A DNA stretch of 31,035 nt, taken from assembly GCA_035634055.1 (NCBI GenBank), contig DASQDR010000194.1, forward strand, positions 1 to 31,035. The letters are read 5' to 3'. The stretch comes from JAICTV01 sp035634055 (lineage in GTDB: Bacteria > Planctomycetota > Phycisphaerae > Tepidisphaerales > Tepidisphaeraceae). How positions within the stretch are numbered: the stretch's first letter is position 1; each line of letters starts with the position of its first letter. This document shows, piece by piece, positions 15,781 to 23,076 of this stretch. A program made the translations under genes and the position numbers. Below the pieces are notes generated by a model. The model saw only the letters and a program-made list of their open reading frames with translations. It searched no databases and was not told where the DNA came from.

Positions 15781-16173
15781 TCAGCAGACCTCGTCCAGCA
15801 CGTGCTCGGCCACGTAGATTGGAACCGAGGTGGCGATGCCCAGTGCGATGGCATCGCTGGGGCGGCTGTCGATCTCGCGCGTCTTGCCGTCCTGGCGGAT
15901 GTGGATGCGGGCGTAGAAGGTGTGGTTCTCGAGATCATTGATCTCGATCTGCTCGATCGACCCCCCGAGCTGCTCGATCACGCTGGCCAGCAAGTCGTGC
16001 GTCAGCGGGCGCGGCGTCGGGATGCCCTTGAGCCGCCGGTCGATCGCGTAGGCCTCCCCGGAGCCGATGACGATGGGGAAGATGCGCTCGCCGTCGACCT
16101 CCTTGAGCATGATGATCTGCTGATCCTGCATCTCAGAGATGATGATCTTGTGCAGTTCCATCTGGATCGACAT
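15781..16173 (-). CDS. Bifunctional nuclease family protein (DUF151)
   Basis: A 130-aa cytoplasmic protein covering the complete DUF151/BFN domain. Landmarks are IIMLKEVDGERIFPIVIGSGEAYAI, then RPLTHDLLASVIEQLGG, and the signature SRPSDAIALGIATSVPIYVAEHVL. Plant and bacterial members have been reported to have RNase and DNase activity; in Thermotoga the structure is known but the role is not settled. The ATG has GGAG 8 nt upstream; a longer frame exists but the extra 78 residues look non-coding. It is divergent from the efflux operon, with a 269-nt spacer, and convergent in direction with the nitrogen block. Confidence 0.9.
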   Translation of the reverse strand: MSIQMELHKIIISEMQDQQIIMLKEVDGERIFPIVIGSGEAYAIDRRLKGIPTPRPLTHDLLASVIEQLGGSIEQIEINDLENHTFYARIHIRQDGKTREIDSRPSDAIALGIATSVPIYVAEHVLDEVC

Positions 16174-16402
16174 GCGAAGCACTCCGTGCGACTCGAGGCG
16201 GTGGCGCGCAACCGTTGGCGAGAGCGACAGTAAATCTCGCCACAAAGCGGTGTCAAGCGCGATGTTCGCCCCATGATAGGACCATCGCGCCGCCCGGGTG
16301 GCGAGGCGAAATCGCGCGCGAGCGCCGCCCCCGGGATCGCTCGCGAGCGCTGCTCCTCCAACCGCGCGCAAAGACCGTCCCCGAACAGGGATCGTGATAA
16401 TT

Positions 16403-16432
16403 TTCACGAACTCGCGCGAGGCTGCCTATAAT
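16403..16432 (+). promoter_or_regulatory. Promoter of the efflux operon with palindrome in the spacer
   Basis: TATAAT (16427-16432) ends 10 nt before the ATG. TTCACG (16403-16408) is a fair -35 with an 18-nt spacer. The spacer holds the perfect palindrome CTCGCGCGAG (16411-16420), a likely operator position. No Shine-Dalgarno follows, so the transcript may be leaderless. Confidence 0.55.
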
Positions 16433-16442
16433 CGCTGCGATC

Positions 16443-17711
16443 ATGCGCCTGAACCGACGCGCTCAAACATCCGCCAAGTGGATCCTCGGGGCGGCGCTCT
16501 TCACCTCGGCCGCGGTGGGGATCGGGTTCGCTTACACCCGTCTGAGCAGCCCGCTGGTCACGGTCACCGAAGCGGTCGAGGGGCCGGTCGTGCAGGCGTT
16601 TTACTCCACGGGGACGGTGCAGCCCCAGCGCGAGTACGCGATCAAGAGCAACATCGCCGGCATCCTTACCGAGGTGAAGGTCGACAAGGGCGACCGCGTG
16701 AAGGCGGGTCAGCCGCTGGCGGTGGTATCGGATCCCGAGCTCACCTTCGCCGCGCGCAAGGCGCAGGCGGAGCTGGAGGAGAAGCAGAAGCGGGCGGGCG
16801 CGAAGACGTCGCCGGTGATCCAAGAGTTCAACGCCCGCATCGAGGCGATGGCGGCCCTGCTCGACATGGCGCAGCGCGAGGAAGTGCGCGTCCGCGCGCT
16901 GATCGAGAAGCAGGCGGCTTCGCAGACCGATCTCGACCTGGTCATCGACCGCGTCAAGACCGTCTGGAGCCAGCACGAATCGCTCAAGGCCCAGCGCGTC
17001 GCCAAGCAGTTCGAACTGGAGCGCGAACTCCAGGTCGCCCGCAGCGCGCTCGACACGGCCAACTGGAATCTCGACCAGCAGACGCTCAAGAGCCCGATCG
17101 ACGGCGTCGTGCTCGACCGCCCGCTGTCGCTCGGCACGCGCGTGGCCGTCAACGACCGCGTGATGAACGTCGCCGACGTCGCCCCCGCCAGGCTGGTCAT
17201 GCGGGCGGCGGTGGACGAGGAAGACGTGACCAAGGTTCGCCCGGACCAGGTGGTGCGGATGACGCTGTATGCCTACGCCGACCGCGTCTTCGAGGGCCGC
17301 GTGCACAAGATCTACGATCAGGCCGACCCGGAGCGGCGGACGTTCGAGGTGGACGTGAAGGTCCTGGAGCCCGATGCCCGGTTGGCGCCGGGCATGACCG
17401 GCGAGCTCGCCTTCGAAATCGCCAGCCGCGACCGCGCGATCGTCGTCCCCAGCCAGGCGGTACAGAAGGGCGGCGACGTCTACGCCGTCAGCGATGGCCG
17501 GTTGAAGAAGCTGTCGGCGGAGGTGGGCCTGCGCGGCCCGGCGCGCACGGAGATCCGCGCGGGCCTGCACCCGGGCGAAAAAGTCGTCATCAGCGCCATG
17601 AATTCGCCGCACGACGGGCAGCGCGTCCGCAGCAAGTACCAGGATCCCATGACCGCCGCCGCCGCAAACGAGCCGAAGGCGGCGCAAGAGGGGTTCAAGG
17701 GGTTCAAATGA
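16443..17711 (+). CDS. Membrane-fusion protein (HlyD/MacA-like periplasmic adaptor)
   Basis: A 422-aa adaptor with an N-terminal signal anchor (about residues 12-31, WILGAALFTSAAVGIGFAY). A lipoyl half-motif follows (GTVQPQREYAIKSNIAGILTEVKVDKGDRVKAGQPL), then a long coiled coil (about 98-205, Glu/Lys/Gln-rich), the second lipoyl half (LKSPIDGVVLDRPLSLGTRV) and a beta-barrel (VVRMTLYAYADRVFEGRVHKI). Such proteins bridge an inner-membrane pump to an outer-membrane channel. The partner here is an FtsX-type ABC permease, so a MacAB-like system is more likely than RND. The C-terminus ends in a low-complexity stretch (AAQEGFKGFK), and the stop codon abuts a heptamer-repeat hairpin. No TolC-like gene is nearby. 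Confidence 0.85.
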   Translation: MRLNRRAQTSAKWILGAALFTSAAVGIGFAYTRLSSPLVTVTEAVEGPVVQAFYSTGTVQPQREYAIKSNIAGILTEVKVDKGDRVKAGQPLAVVSDPELTFAARKAQAELEEKQKRAGAKTSPVIQEFNARIEAMAALLDMAQREEVRVRALIEKQAASQTDLDLVIDRVKTVWSQHESLKAQRVAKQFELERELQVARSALDTANWNLDQQTLKSPIDGVVLDRPLSLGTRVAVNDRVMNVADVAPARLVMRAAVDEEDVTKVRPDQVVRMTLYAYADRVFEGRVHKIYDQADPERRTFEVDVKVLEPDARLAPGMTGELAFEIASRDRAIVVPSQAVQKGGDVYAVSDGRLKKLSAEVGLRGPARTEIRAGLHPGEKVVISAMNSPHDGQRVRSKYQDPMTAAAANEPKAAQEGFKGFK

Positions 17712-17712
17712 A

Positions 17713-17801
17713 GGATGAAGGCGGCAGGATGAAGGATGGATGAAGGGGCCCGCGCCGGCGGGGAAGCGCATTCTTCATCCTTCATCCTTCCGCCTTCATC
17801 C
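17713..17801. repeat. Heptanucleotide inverted repeat between adaptor and permease
   Basis: The left arm (17713-17738) and right arm (17776-17801) pair over 26 bp with one mismatch. Both are built of seven-base units: GGATGAA, GGCGGCA, GGATGAA, GGATGGA on the left and TTCATCC, TTCATCC, TTCCGCC, TTCATCC on the right. The loop is about 37 nt. The element begins two bases after the adaptor stop and ends ten bases before the permease ATG. Confidence 0.85.
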
Positions 17802-17811
17802 CTGACTTTCT

Positions 17812-19059
17812 ATGCGCTGGTTCATCTCCATTCGTTACCTTCTCGCCCACCTGCGGCAGTCGCTCGTCTGCGTCGCGGGCGTGACCATCTCCGTCACCAT
17901 GTTCATCGCCATGACGGCGATGATGAACGGTTTCACGGATAAGTTCATTATCGAGACGGTCGAGGCCTCCGGGCACATCCGGGTGGACGACGAGCCGCGC
18001 GAGACGCGCACGCCGATCCTCGAGCGGACCTACCGCGATCCCAACGCGCTGCTGGTGGTCGAGGGAGTGAAGCCGCGCGACAAGATCGAGAAGATCAAGA
18101 ACCCCGAAGGCCTCGTCGCCACGCTGCGCCGGATGCCCGGCATCACGGCGGTCGCGCCGCAGGTCAACGGCGACCTGATCGCCACCTACGGCACCAAGAC
18201 CATGACCATGAGCGTGCTCGGCGTTGATCCCGAGCAGACGCTGGCGGTCACCACCATCGGCGCCAAGGTTACTCACGGCGAGTTCGCCCGGCTCAAGACC
18301 GCCGCCGACGGCGTGGTCATCGGCAGCGGCGTCTCGACCGTCCTCGGGGCCGGCGTCGACGACATCATCACGCTTTCCAGCCCCACCGGCGGGCTCACCA
18401 CCGCCAAGGTCGTCGGCATCTTCTCCACCGGCGTCACGCCGACCGACTACGGCCGCGGGTACATGCTGCTCAACGACGCGCAGACGCTGCTGGACAAGAA
18501 GAACATCATCAACGAGATCATCTGCCGCACCGACGACTACACCCGCGCCGAGGCGTACGCCCAGCAGATCGAGGCGCTCAGCGGCTACAAGACCGAGAGC
18601 TGGCAGGAGTCCAACGCCAACTTTCTTAAGATCTTCCGCATCCAGTCGATCATCACCTACATCATCACCGGCGCGCTGCTGATCGTCGCCGCGTTCGGCG
18701 TGCTCAACATCCTGGTGATGGCGGTGCTGGAGCGCGTCAACGACATCGCCATCCTGAAAAGCTTCGGCCTGTCGCGCGGCGACATCACGCAGATCTACGT
18801 GTTCCAGGGACTGGTGATCGGCCTGGTCGGCTCGCTCGTGGGGCTCGCGCTGGGCAAGCTGGCGGTGGAAAGCCTGCGACGACTGCCGATCCAGATGGAG
18901 GGGCTGGTCAAGGCCGAAGGGCTGCTCATGAGCGAGAGCACCGGGCAGTACGTCACCGCCTTCGTGAGCGCGATGGTCATCGTCATGATCGCCGCCGTCT
19001 ACCCCGCTCGGCGGGCCGCGAAGTATGATCCGGTGGAAGTGATCCGGGGAGCGCACTAG
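17812..19059 (+). CDS. FtsX/MacB-type ABC transporter permease
   Basis: This 415-aa inner-membrane permease has the MacB/LolC layout: one membrane helix near residues 17-38 (VCVAGVTISVTMFIAMTAMM), a large periplasmic domain (about 40-280), and three C-terminal helices making the FtsX domain. LNILVMAVLERVNDIAILKSFGLSRGDI is the coupling-helix region typical of the family, and the end YPARRAAKYDPVEVIRGAH is a standard FtsX tail. The ATPase is encoded separately at 19637. No Shine-Dalgarno is visible, and the gene follows the heptamer hairpin. Such transporters use ATP to drive periplasmic events such as lipoprotein release or efflux through MacA. Substrate unknown. Confidence 0.9.
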   Translation: MRWFISIRYLLAHLRQSLVCVAGVTISVTMFIAMTAMMNGFTDKFIIETVEASGHIRVDDEPRETRTPILERTYRDPNALLVVEGVKPRDKIEKIKNPEGLVATLRRMPGITAVAPQVNGDLIATYGTKTMTMSVLGVDPEQTLAVTTIGAKVTHGEFARLKTAADGVVIGSGVSTVLGAGVDDIITLSSPTGGLTTAKVVGIFSTGVTPTDYGRGYMLLNDAQTLLDKKNIINEIICRTDDYTRAEAYAQQIEALSGYKTESWQESNANFLKIFRIQSIITYIITGALLIVAAFGVLNILVMAVLERVNDIAILKSFGLSRGDITQIYVFQGLVIGLVGSLVGLALGKLAVESLRRLPIQMEGLVKAEGLLMSESTGQYVTAFVSAMVIVMIAAVYPARRAAKYDPVEVIRGAH

Positions 19060-19088
19060 CCGGCCTCTGCGCAGAGGGAGTCGCCGCC

Positions 19089-19640
19089 ATGACGATCAAG
19101 ACTGCTGCCACGGTGAAAGACCTGTACCGGGTGGACGGGAAAGCGGAATTGGTCCGCGGGGAGTTGGTGCACATGCCGGCAACAGGACGGGCTCCGGGCT
19201 TCGCGTCGGACGAGATCCTCGTGTCGCTAAAGCAGTACGTGAAGCGGACGCGGCACGGGGTGGCGGTTGGTGACAACAAGGGGTTCCTGGTCGACCTGCC
19301 GCACCTCAGGTCGTTCAGCCCGGACGCCGCGCTCTACGTGGGGCCGAATTCCGGGATGAAATTCTTCGAAGGCGCCCCGGTGTTCGCAGCAGAGGTGCGC
19401 AGCGAAGGTGATTACGGTCCCGCGGCGGACGCGGAGATGGCGGCCAAGCGGGCGGATTACTTCGCCGCCGGCACGCTGGTGGTGTGGGACGTGGACGTGT
19501 TGGGGCGCGACGTCGTGCGCGTTTACCGTGCGAGCGAGCCCGGCGTGCCAGCGATTTACCGCAAGGGGCAGCTCGCCGAGGCCGAGCCCGCGGTCCCGGG
19601 ATGGTCGATGCCGGTCGATGACCTCTTCGAGCCAACGTGA
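19089..19640 (+). CDS. Uma2 family (DUF820) endonuclease-like protein
   Basis: A 183-aa protein of the PD-(D/E)XK-related Uma2 family, frequent in cyanobacteria and planctomycetes. Candidate active-site residues follow the family order: Asp in SFSPDAAL (about residue 79), Glu in FAAEVRSEGD, and Lys in MAAKRADYFAAGTLVVWDVD. The opening, a Leu-Tyr stretch then KAELVRGELVHM, also fits. The family's biological role is unsettled; nuclease activity is inferred from the fold. It lies 29 nt after the permease with a good Shine-Dalgarno (GAGGGAG). Its TGA overlaps the GTG start of the ATPase gene (GTGA), so it is built into the transporter operon. Uma2 genes are usually scattered cassettes, which makes this position odd. 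Confidence 0.82.
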   Translation: MTIKTAATVKDLYRVDGKAELVRGELVHMPATGRAPGFASDEILVSLKQYVKRTRHGVAVGDNKGFLVDLPHLRSFSPDAALYVGPNSGMKFFEGAPVFAAEVRSEGDYGPAADAEMAAKRADYFAAGTLVVWDVDVLGRDVVRVYRASEPGVPAIYRKGQLAEAEPAVPGWSMPVDDLFEPT

Positions 19641-20473
19641 TTCACGCCGCGATTCCATCCTGCGCACCTGCGCCGACGCGCGAAGCACCGGCCGCCACGC
19701 CGTTGCTCCGCGCCCAGAACGTCCAGCGCTTCCTGGGCGCGCAGGACGCCCGCACGCACATTCTTCGCGGCGTTGATCTCACCATCGGCCGCGGCGAGTA
19801 CGTCTCGATCGTCGGGGCGTCCGGCTCCGGCAAGAGCACGCTGCTCTACCTGCTCGGCGGGCTCGATCGCCCGACGCGCGCCGACGAGGACGGCAAGCCC
19901 TTCGACCCCGACAGCGCCGTCTTCATCGACGGCGAGAACACCCACGATCTGAACGACACCCGCCTGGCCCGGGTGCGCAACGAGAAGGTCGGGTTCGTCT
20001 TTCAGTTCCACTACCTGCTGAAGGAGTTCACGGCGCAGGAGAACGTCGCGCTGCCGATGCACAAGCTCGGGCGGCTCACGCGCGCCCAGGCGATGGAGCG
20101 GGCGGCGGCGCTGCTGGGGCAGTTCAACCTCGGCGGCAAGGCGAAGCGCCGCGCCAACCGGTTATCGGGCGGCGAGCAGCAGCGCGTCGCGATCGCCCGC
20201 GCGCTGGCGAACGAGCCGGCCGTCCTGCTCGCCGACGAGCCGACGGGCAACCGTGACCGAAAGAACAGCGAGATTGTTGCCGATATCTTCCACAGCCTCG
20301 CCAGCGCCGGGCAGACCATCGTCATGGTCACCCACGATAACGCCCTGGCGCATAAGGCGCGGCGGATCGTGACCATGGAGGATGGGAACGTCGTGAACGA
20401 CCAGAGGATCGAGGGGCCGATAACGGGGGAACTTCGAAATCCTAAGCGGGAAATTCTAAACAAAATCGAATGA
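19637..20473 (+). CDS. ABC transporter ATP-binding protein (LolD/MacB type)
   Basis: A 278-aa ATPase powering the upstream permease. Walker A is GASGSGKST (60-68), the Q-loop lies in FVFQFHYLLKEFTAQENVALP, the ABC signature is LSGGEQQR (176-183), Walker B is VLLADEP, and the switch His is in VMVTHD. The D-loop reads GNRD where the family usually has GNLD. The GTG start overlaps the Uma2 stop by four nucleotides. The first ~22 residues are a non-conserved Ala/Pro-rich extension. The last 11 residues (NPKREILNKIE) lie inside a 52-bp inverted repeat and are not part of the ATPase fold, so the native stop was probably lost to repeat insertion (inference). Confidence 0.92.
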   Translation: MIHAAIPSCAPAPTREAPAATPLLRAQNVQRFLGAQDARTHILRGVDLTIGRGEYVSIVGASGSGKSTLLYLLGGLDRPTRADEDGKPFDPDSAVFIDGENTHDLNDTRLARVRNEKVGFVFQFHYLLKEFTAQENVALPMHKLGRLTRAQAMERAAALLGQFNLGGKAKRRANRLSGGEQQRVAIARALANEPAVLLADEPTGNRDRKNSEIVADIFHSLASAGQTIVMVTHDNALAHKARRIVTMEDGNVVNDQRIEGPITGELRNPKREILNKIE

Positions 20474-20561
20474 CCAAAAGGTGAAAACGCAGAGGAGGGC
20501 GCTGAAGGTCGTTTTCTTCTTTAGGGCCTTCTAATTTGTTTCGTGCTTCGTGCTTAGGATT
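20438..20561. repeat. 52-bp inverted repeat overlapping the ATPase gene end
   Basis: Arms 20438-20489 and 20510-20561 are reverse complements at roughly 70-75% identity, with outer ends AATCCTAAGC and inner ends GAAAACG, around a 20-nt spacer. The element is AT-rich against its GC-rich surroundings. Read outward, each arm encodes a similar peptide: NPKREILNKIE on the plus strand and NPKHEARNKLE on the minus strand. The left arm supplies the ATPase stop codon. Confidence 0.8.
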
Positions 20562-20603
20562 GTGGGTTTCCGCGCCGTGGTCATTCCTGAGCAGCCTGTC
20601 GTC

Positions 20604-20609
20604 TATCAT
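20604..20609 (+). promoter_or_regulatory. TATCAT box 9 nt before the UDP-glucuronate decarboxylase start
   Basis: TATCAT, one mismatch from the -10 consensus, ends 9 nt before the ATG. There is no Shine-Dalgarno. The spacing matches that before recQ and the efflux adaptor. Confidence 0.4.
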
Positions 20610-20618
20610 CCACCTCCT

Positions 20619-21560
20619 ATGCGTATCCTTATTTCCGGCGCCGCCGGCTTCCTCGCCTCCCACCTGACCGATCTGCTCCTCGCGCAGGGGCACGAGATCG
20701 TGGGCGTGGATAACTTCATCACCGGCAAGGACCAGAACATCGCCCACCTCAAGGGCAACCCGAAGTACACCTTCCTCCGCGCCGACGTGATCGAGCCGCT
20801 GAAGATCGACGGGCCGGTGGACCGCATCTACCACATGGCCTCGCCGGCCTCGCCCATCGGTTACGTGAAGCACCAGGTTGCCACGATGAAGGTCAACAGC
20901 CAGGGGACCTGGAACCTGCTCGAGCTGTCGCTGGAGAAGAAGGCGCGCTTCCTGATGGCCTCGACCAGCGAGTGCTACGGCGACCCGGCCGTCCACCCGC
21001 AGCGCGAGGACTACTGGGGCAACGTCAACCCGATCGGCCTGCGATCCATGTACGACGAGGCCAAGCGCTTCAGCGAGGCCTGCACCATGGCCTATCACCG
21101 CGAGCGCAAGGCGGACACGCGGCTGATCCGAATCTTCAACACCTACGGCCCGCGGATGGACCCGTACGACGGGCGCGTCGTCATCAGCTTCATTCGGCAG
21201 GCGCTGAACAACGAGCCAATCACCGTCTTTGGCGAAGGGAAGCAGACCCGCTCGCTCTGCTATGTCACCGACCTGGTGCGCGGCATCAACCTGGTGATGG
21301 AGAGCGACTTCCACGAGCCGATCAACCTCGGCAACCCCGACGAGGTGACGATCCTCCAGATCGCCAAAGAGATCATCCAGCTCATCCCCGGCACCAAGAG
21401 CCAGATCGTCCACCAGCCGATGCCGCCCGACGACCCGCGCGTGCGCTGCCCGGACATCAGCCGAGCCAAGCAGATCCTCGGTTGGACGCCGGTCGTGCCG
21501 CGCAAGGAAGGGCTGGGCAAGATGATCGAGCACTACCGCGATCAGCTCATCCAGAAGTAG
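20619..21560 (+). CDS. uxs: UDP-glucuronate decarboxylase (UDP-xylose synthase)
   Basis: A 313-aa extended short-chain dehydrogenase that converts UDP-glucuronate to UDP-xylose with bound NAD+. The Rossmann motif is GAAGFLASH (8-16). Catalytic residues line up with human UXS1 as recalled: Thr116 and Glu118 (STSECYGDP), Tyr145 and Lys149 (MYDEAKR). RIFNTYGPRMDPYDGRVV, GEGKQTRSLCYVTDLV and the C-terminal RCPDISRAKQILGW are family-typical. Length matches soluble bacterial forms. UDP-xylose would feed cell-surface polysaccharide. The start MRILISGAAG puts the Rossmann strand at the N-terminus. The 3' end overlaps the convergent zinc-ribbon gene by 14 nt. Confidence 0.92.
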   Translation: MRILISGAAGFLASHLTDLLLAQGHEIVGVDNFITGKDQNIAHLKGNPKYTFLRADVIEPLKIDGPVDRIYHMASPASPIGYVKHQVATMKVNSQGTWNLLELSLEKKARFLMASTSECYGDPAVHPQREDYWGNVNPIGLRSMYDEAKRFSEACTMAYHRERKADTRLIRIFNTYGPRMDPYDGRVVISFIRQALNNEPITVFGEGKQTRSLCYVTDLVRGINLVMESDFHEPINLGNPDEVTILQIAKEIIQLIPGTKSQIVHQPMPPDDPRVRCPDISRAKQILGWTPVVPRKEGLGKMIEHYRDQLIQK

Positions 21561-22101
21561 CCGCGCCCGCGGGCCGGCCGCACTCGGGGCATTGGTTGGG
21601 GGAGGCGCGCAGATCGTAGCCGCACGCGGCGCAGCAGCCGTCGCGAAACCGCCGGCGCCGCCGCCACGCCCTCGCCCCGATCAGCGCCGCCGGCGCCGCG
21701 GCGATGGCGGCGATCAACGGGTACGGCGCCGCGATGATGGTCAACTCCATCCCGCTCGGCAGGCGGGTGCGGTCATAGCCGATCTTGCGCTTCCAGAAGT
21801 CGCTCGCGCCCGCCGCCGCCTTGGGGGTCAGGCGGTAGTAGTGGCCGTGATGCCACTGATGGTCGTTGCTGGCATCGACCGCGCGACGCAACACGCTGGC
21901 GCCGACGTAGACAGCGCCGCTGCCGGAACGAACGTGAAGGATGCGGTGGAGGTAGCCGCCCGGCGCGATGCGCGCGAGGTTGTCCTCGTATCCCTCGGTC
22001 ATTCGCGCGCTACGGGCCCACATCGCCACCGCCGCTACCGTGAGCACCAGCGATGCTCCGAACACGGCCGCGCGGACAATTCCCCGACCCGCCTCGCCCA
22101 C
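21547..22101 (-). CDS. Planctomycete zinc-ribbon membrane protein
   Basis: A 184-aa protein of unknown function. One membrane helix lies near the N-terminus (AAVFGASLVLTVAAVAMW) and a second before the C-terminus (LIAAIAAAPAALIGA). It ends with a zinc ribbon, CCAACGYDLR...CPECG, which I recognise from many planctomycete membrane proteins. The GTG start at 22101 was chosen because GGGAG lies 6 nt upstream; the frame could also open at 22149, but that adds only residues encoded by a heptamer repeat (VVSGQWLVVSG). It follows lepB on the same strand and overlaps the uxs 3' end. Function not assigned. Confidence 0.7.
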   Translation of the reverse strand: MGEAGRGIVRAAVFGASLVLTVAAVAMWARSARMTEGYEDNLARIAPGGYLHRILHVRSGSGAVYVGASVLRRAVDASNDHQWHHGHYYRLTPKAAAGASDFWKRKIGYDRTRLPSGMELTIIAAPYPLIAAIAAAPAALIGARAWRRRRRFRDGCCAACGYDLRASPNQCPECGRPAGAATSG

Positions 22102-22117
22102 GGCCGACTCCCGCTCC

Positions 22118-22152
22118 CCACTGACCACTAGCCACTGACCACTGACCACTAC
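22118..22152. repeat. Tandem heptanucleotide repeat (CCACTGA)5
   Basis: Five consecutive seven-base units read CCACTGA, CCACTAG, CCACTGA, CCACTGA, CCACTAC. The array fills the gap between the signal peptidase stop and the Shine-Dalgarno of the zinc-ribbon gene. On the minus strand it reads as open frame VVSGQWLVVSG, which extends the zinc-ribbon gene if an upstream GTG is used. Confidence 0.85.
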
Positions 22153-22153
22153 C

Positions 22154-22843
22154 CTACTGCAGCGCCTTGATGGTCCGCTCCCAGCGCGGCCGGTGCGTTT
22201 CGGGGTCGAGCGAGATGACGACCGACGATGAGCGGCCGAGGATGTTGTCGCGCGGGACCATGCCGATGTAGCGCGAGTCGGCGCTGTTGTCGCGGTTGTC
22301 GCCGAGGACGAAGTAGCGGTCGGCCGGCACGGTCACCGGGCCGAAGTCGCGCCGCGCGGGCAGGGCGGGCGTCGACATCACCGGGTGCGGCCGCCCGCCG
22401 ATCATTTCCGATGCGTAAGCGTTCCGGCTCAGGTCGCGCGGCGACAGTCGCCGAGTCACCGACGGGTCGAGCGGCGCGTACGTCATCGGCTGACCGTTGA
22501 TGAAGAGCTGGTTGCGCACCAGCGCCACCGTATCGCCCGGCAGCCCGACCACGCGCTTCACGTAGCGCGTCCCGTCGGCCGGCGAGTTGAAGACCACGAT
22601 CTCCCCTCGCTGCGGCCCCGACCAGTGCGCCAGGTGCCACTGCGTGAACGGCACCTTCAGCCCGTAGGCGAGCTTGTTCACGAAGATGCGGTCCCCCTCG
22701 ACAATGCTGGGGTTCATCGACCCGGTCGGCACGACGTTCCAGTCCGCCACCGCCGAGCGGAACGAGCAGAGGACCAGCACCGTCAGCGCGACGGGCAGCA
22801 CGGTCTCACGGGCGAAGCGGCGCAGTCGCTGGGGGAGGCGCAT
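22154..22843 (-). CDS. lepB: Signal peptidase I
   Basis: A 229-aa membrane protease that removes signal peptides from secreted proteins. An N-terminal anchor helix (about 15-31) precedes the catalytic Ser42 (PTGSMNPS) and the general-base Lys96 (RYVKRVVGLPGD). The C-terminal box is YFVLGDNRDNSADSRYIGMVP. A family insert of about 60 residues lies between Lys96 and that box. AAGGAG stands about 9 nt before the ATG, which removes a 33-residue upstream reading. It lies downstream of the pseudopilin gene on the same strand, past a hairpin terminator. It could process the two PEP-CTERM proteins encoded nearby as part of general secretion (inference). Confidence 0.93.
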   Translation of the reverse strand: MRLPQRLRRFARETVLPVALTVLVLCSFRSAVADWNVVPTGSMNPSIVEGDRIFVNKLAYGLKVPFTQWHLAHWSGPQRGEIVVFNSPADGTRYVKRVVGLPGDTVALVRNQLFINGQPMTYAPLDPSVTRRLSPRDLSRNAYASEMIGGRPHPVMSTPALPARRDFGPVTVPADRYFVLGDNRDNSADSRYIGMVPRDNILGRSSSVVISLDPETHRPRWERTIKALQ

Positions 22844-23010
22844 CGAAAGGTTCTCCTTCCGGGTCGTTGGGAGTGTACACGCGCCGGCGGCCGTGAAGTT
22901 CCGCCGGGCGGCGCGAGGCTGGGCAGCGTGGATTGCCTGCACCTTCTCCCGCCGGCAATGCAGGCCGGCCTTGCCGCCTCGACACCACCGCCCGGCACCT
23001 CACGAACGCG

Positions 23011-23042
23011 AAGATGCCGCGCCCCGGGGGGCGCGGCATCTT
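23011..23042 (-). terminator. Hairpin terminator after the pseudopilin gene
   Basis: AAGATGCCGCGCC and its exact complement GGCGCGGCATCTT form a 13-bp stem (up to 15 with the C/G core), 35 nt after the pseudopilin stop. The following minus-strand sequence is only weakly T-rich. The remainder of 22844-23076 shows no gene. Confidence 0.6.
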
Positions 23043-23076
23043 TGGCTGATCGGTTGATAACTGGCTTAGCGACCGG

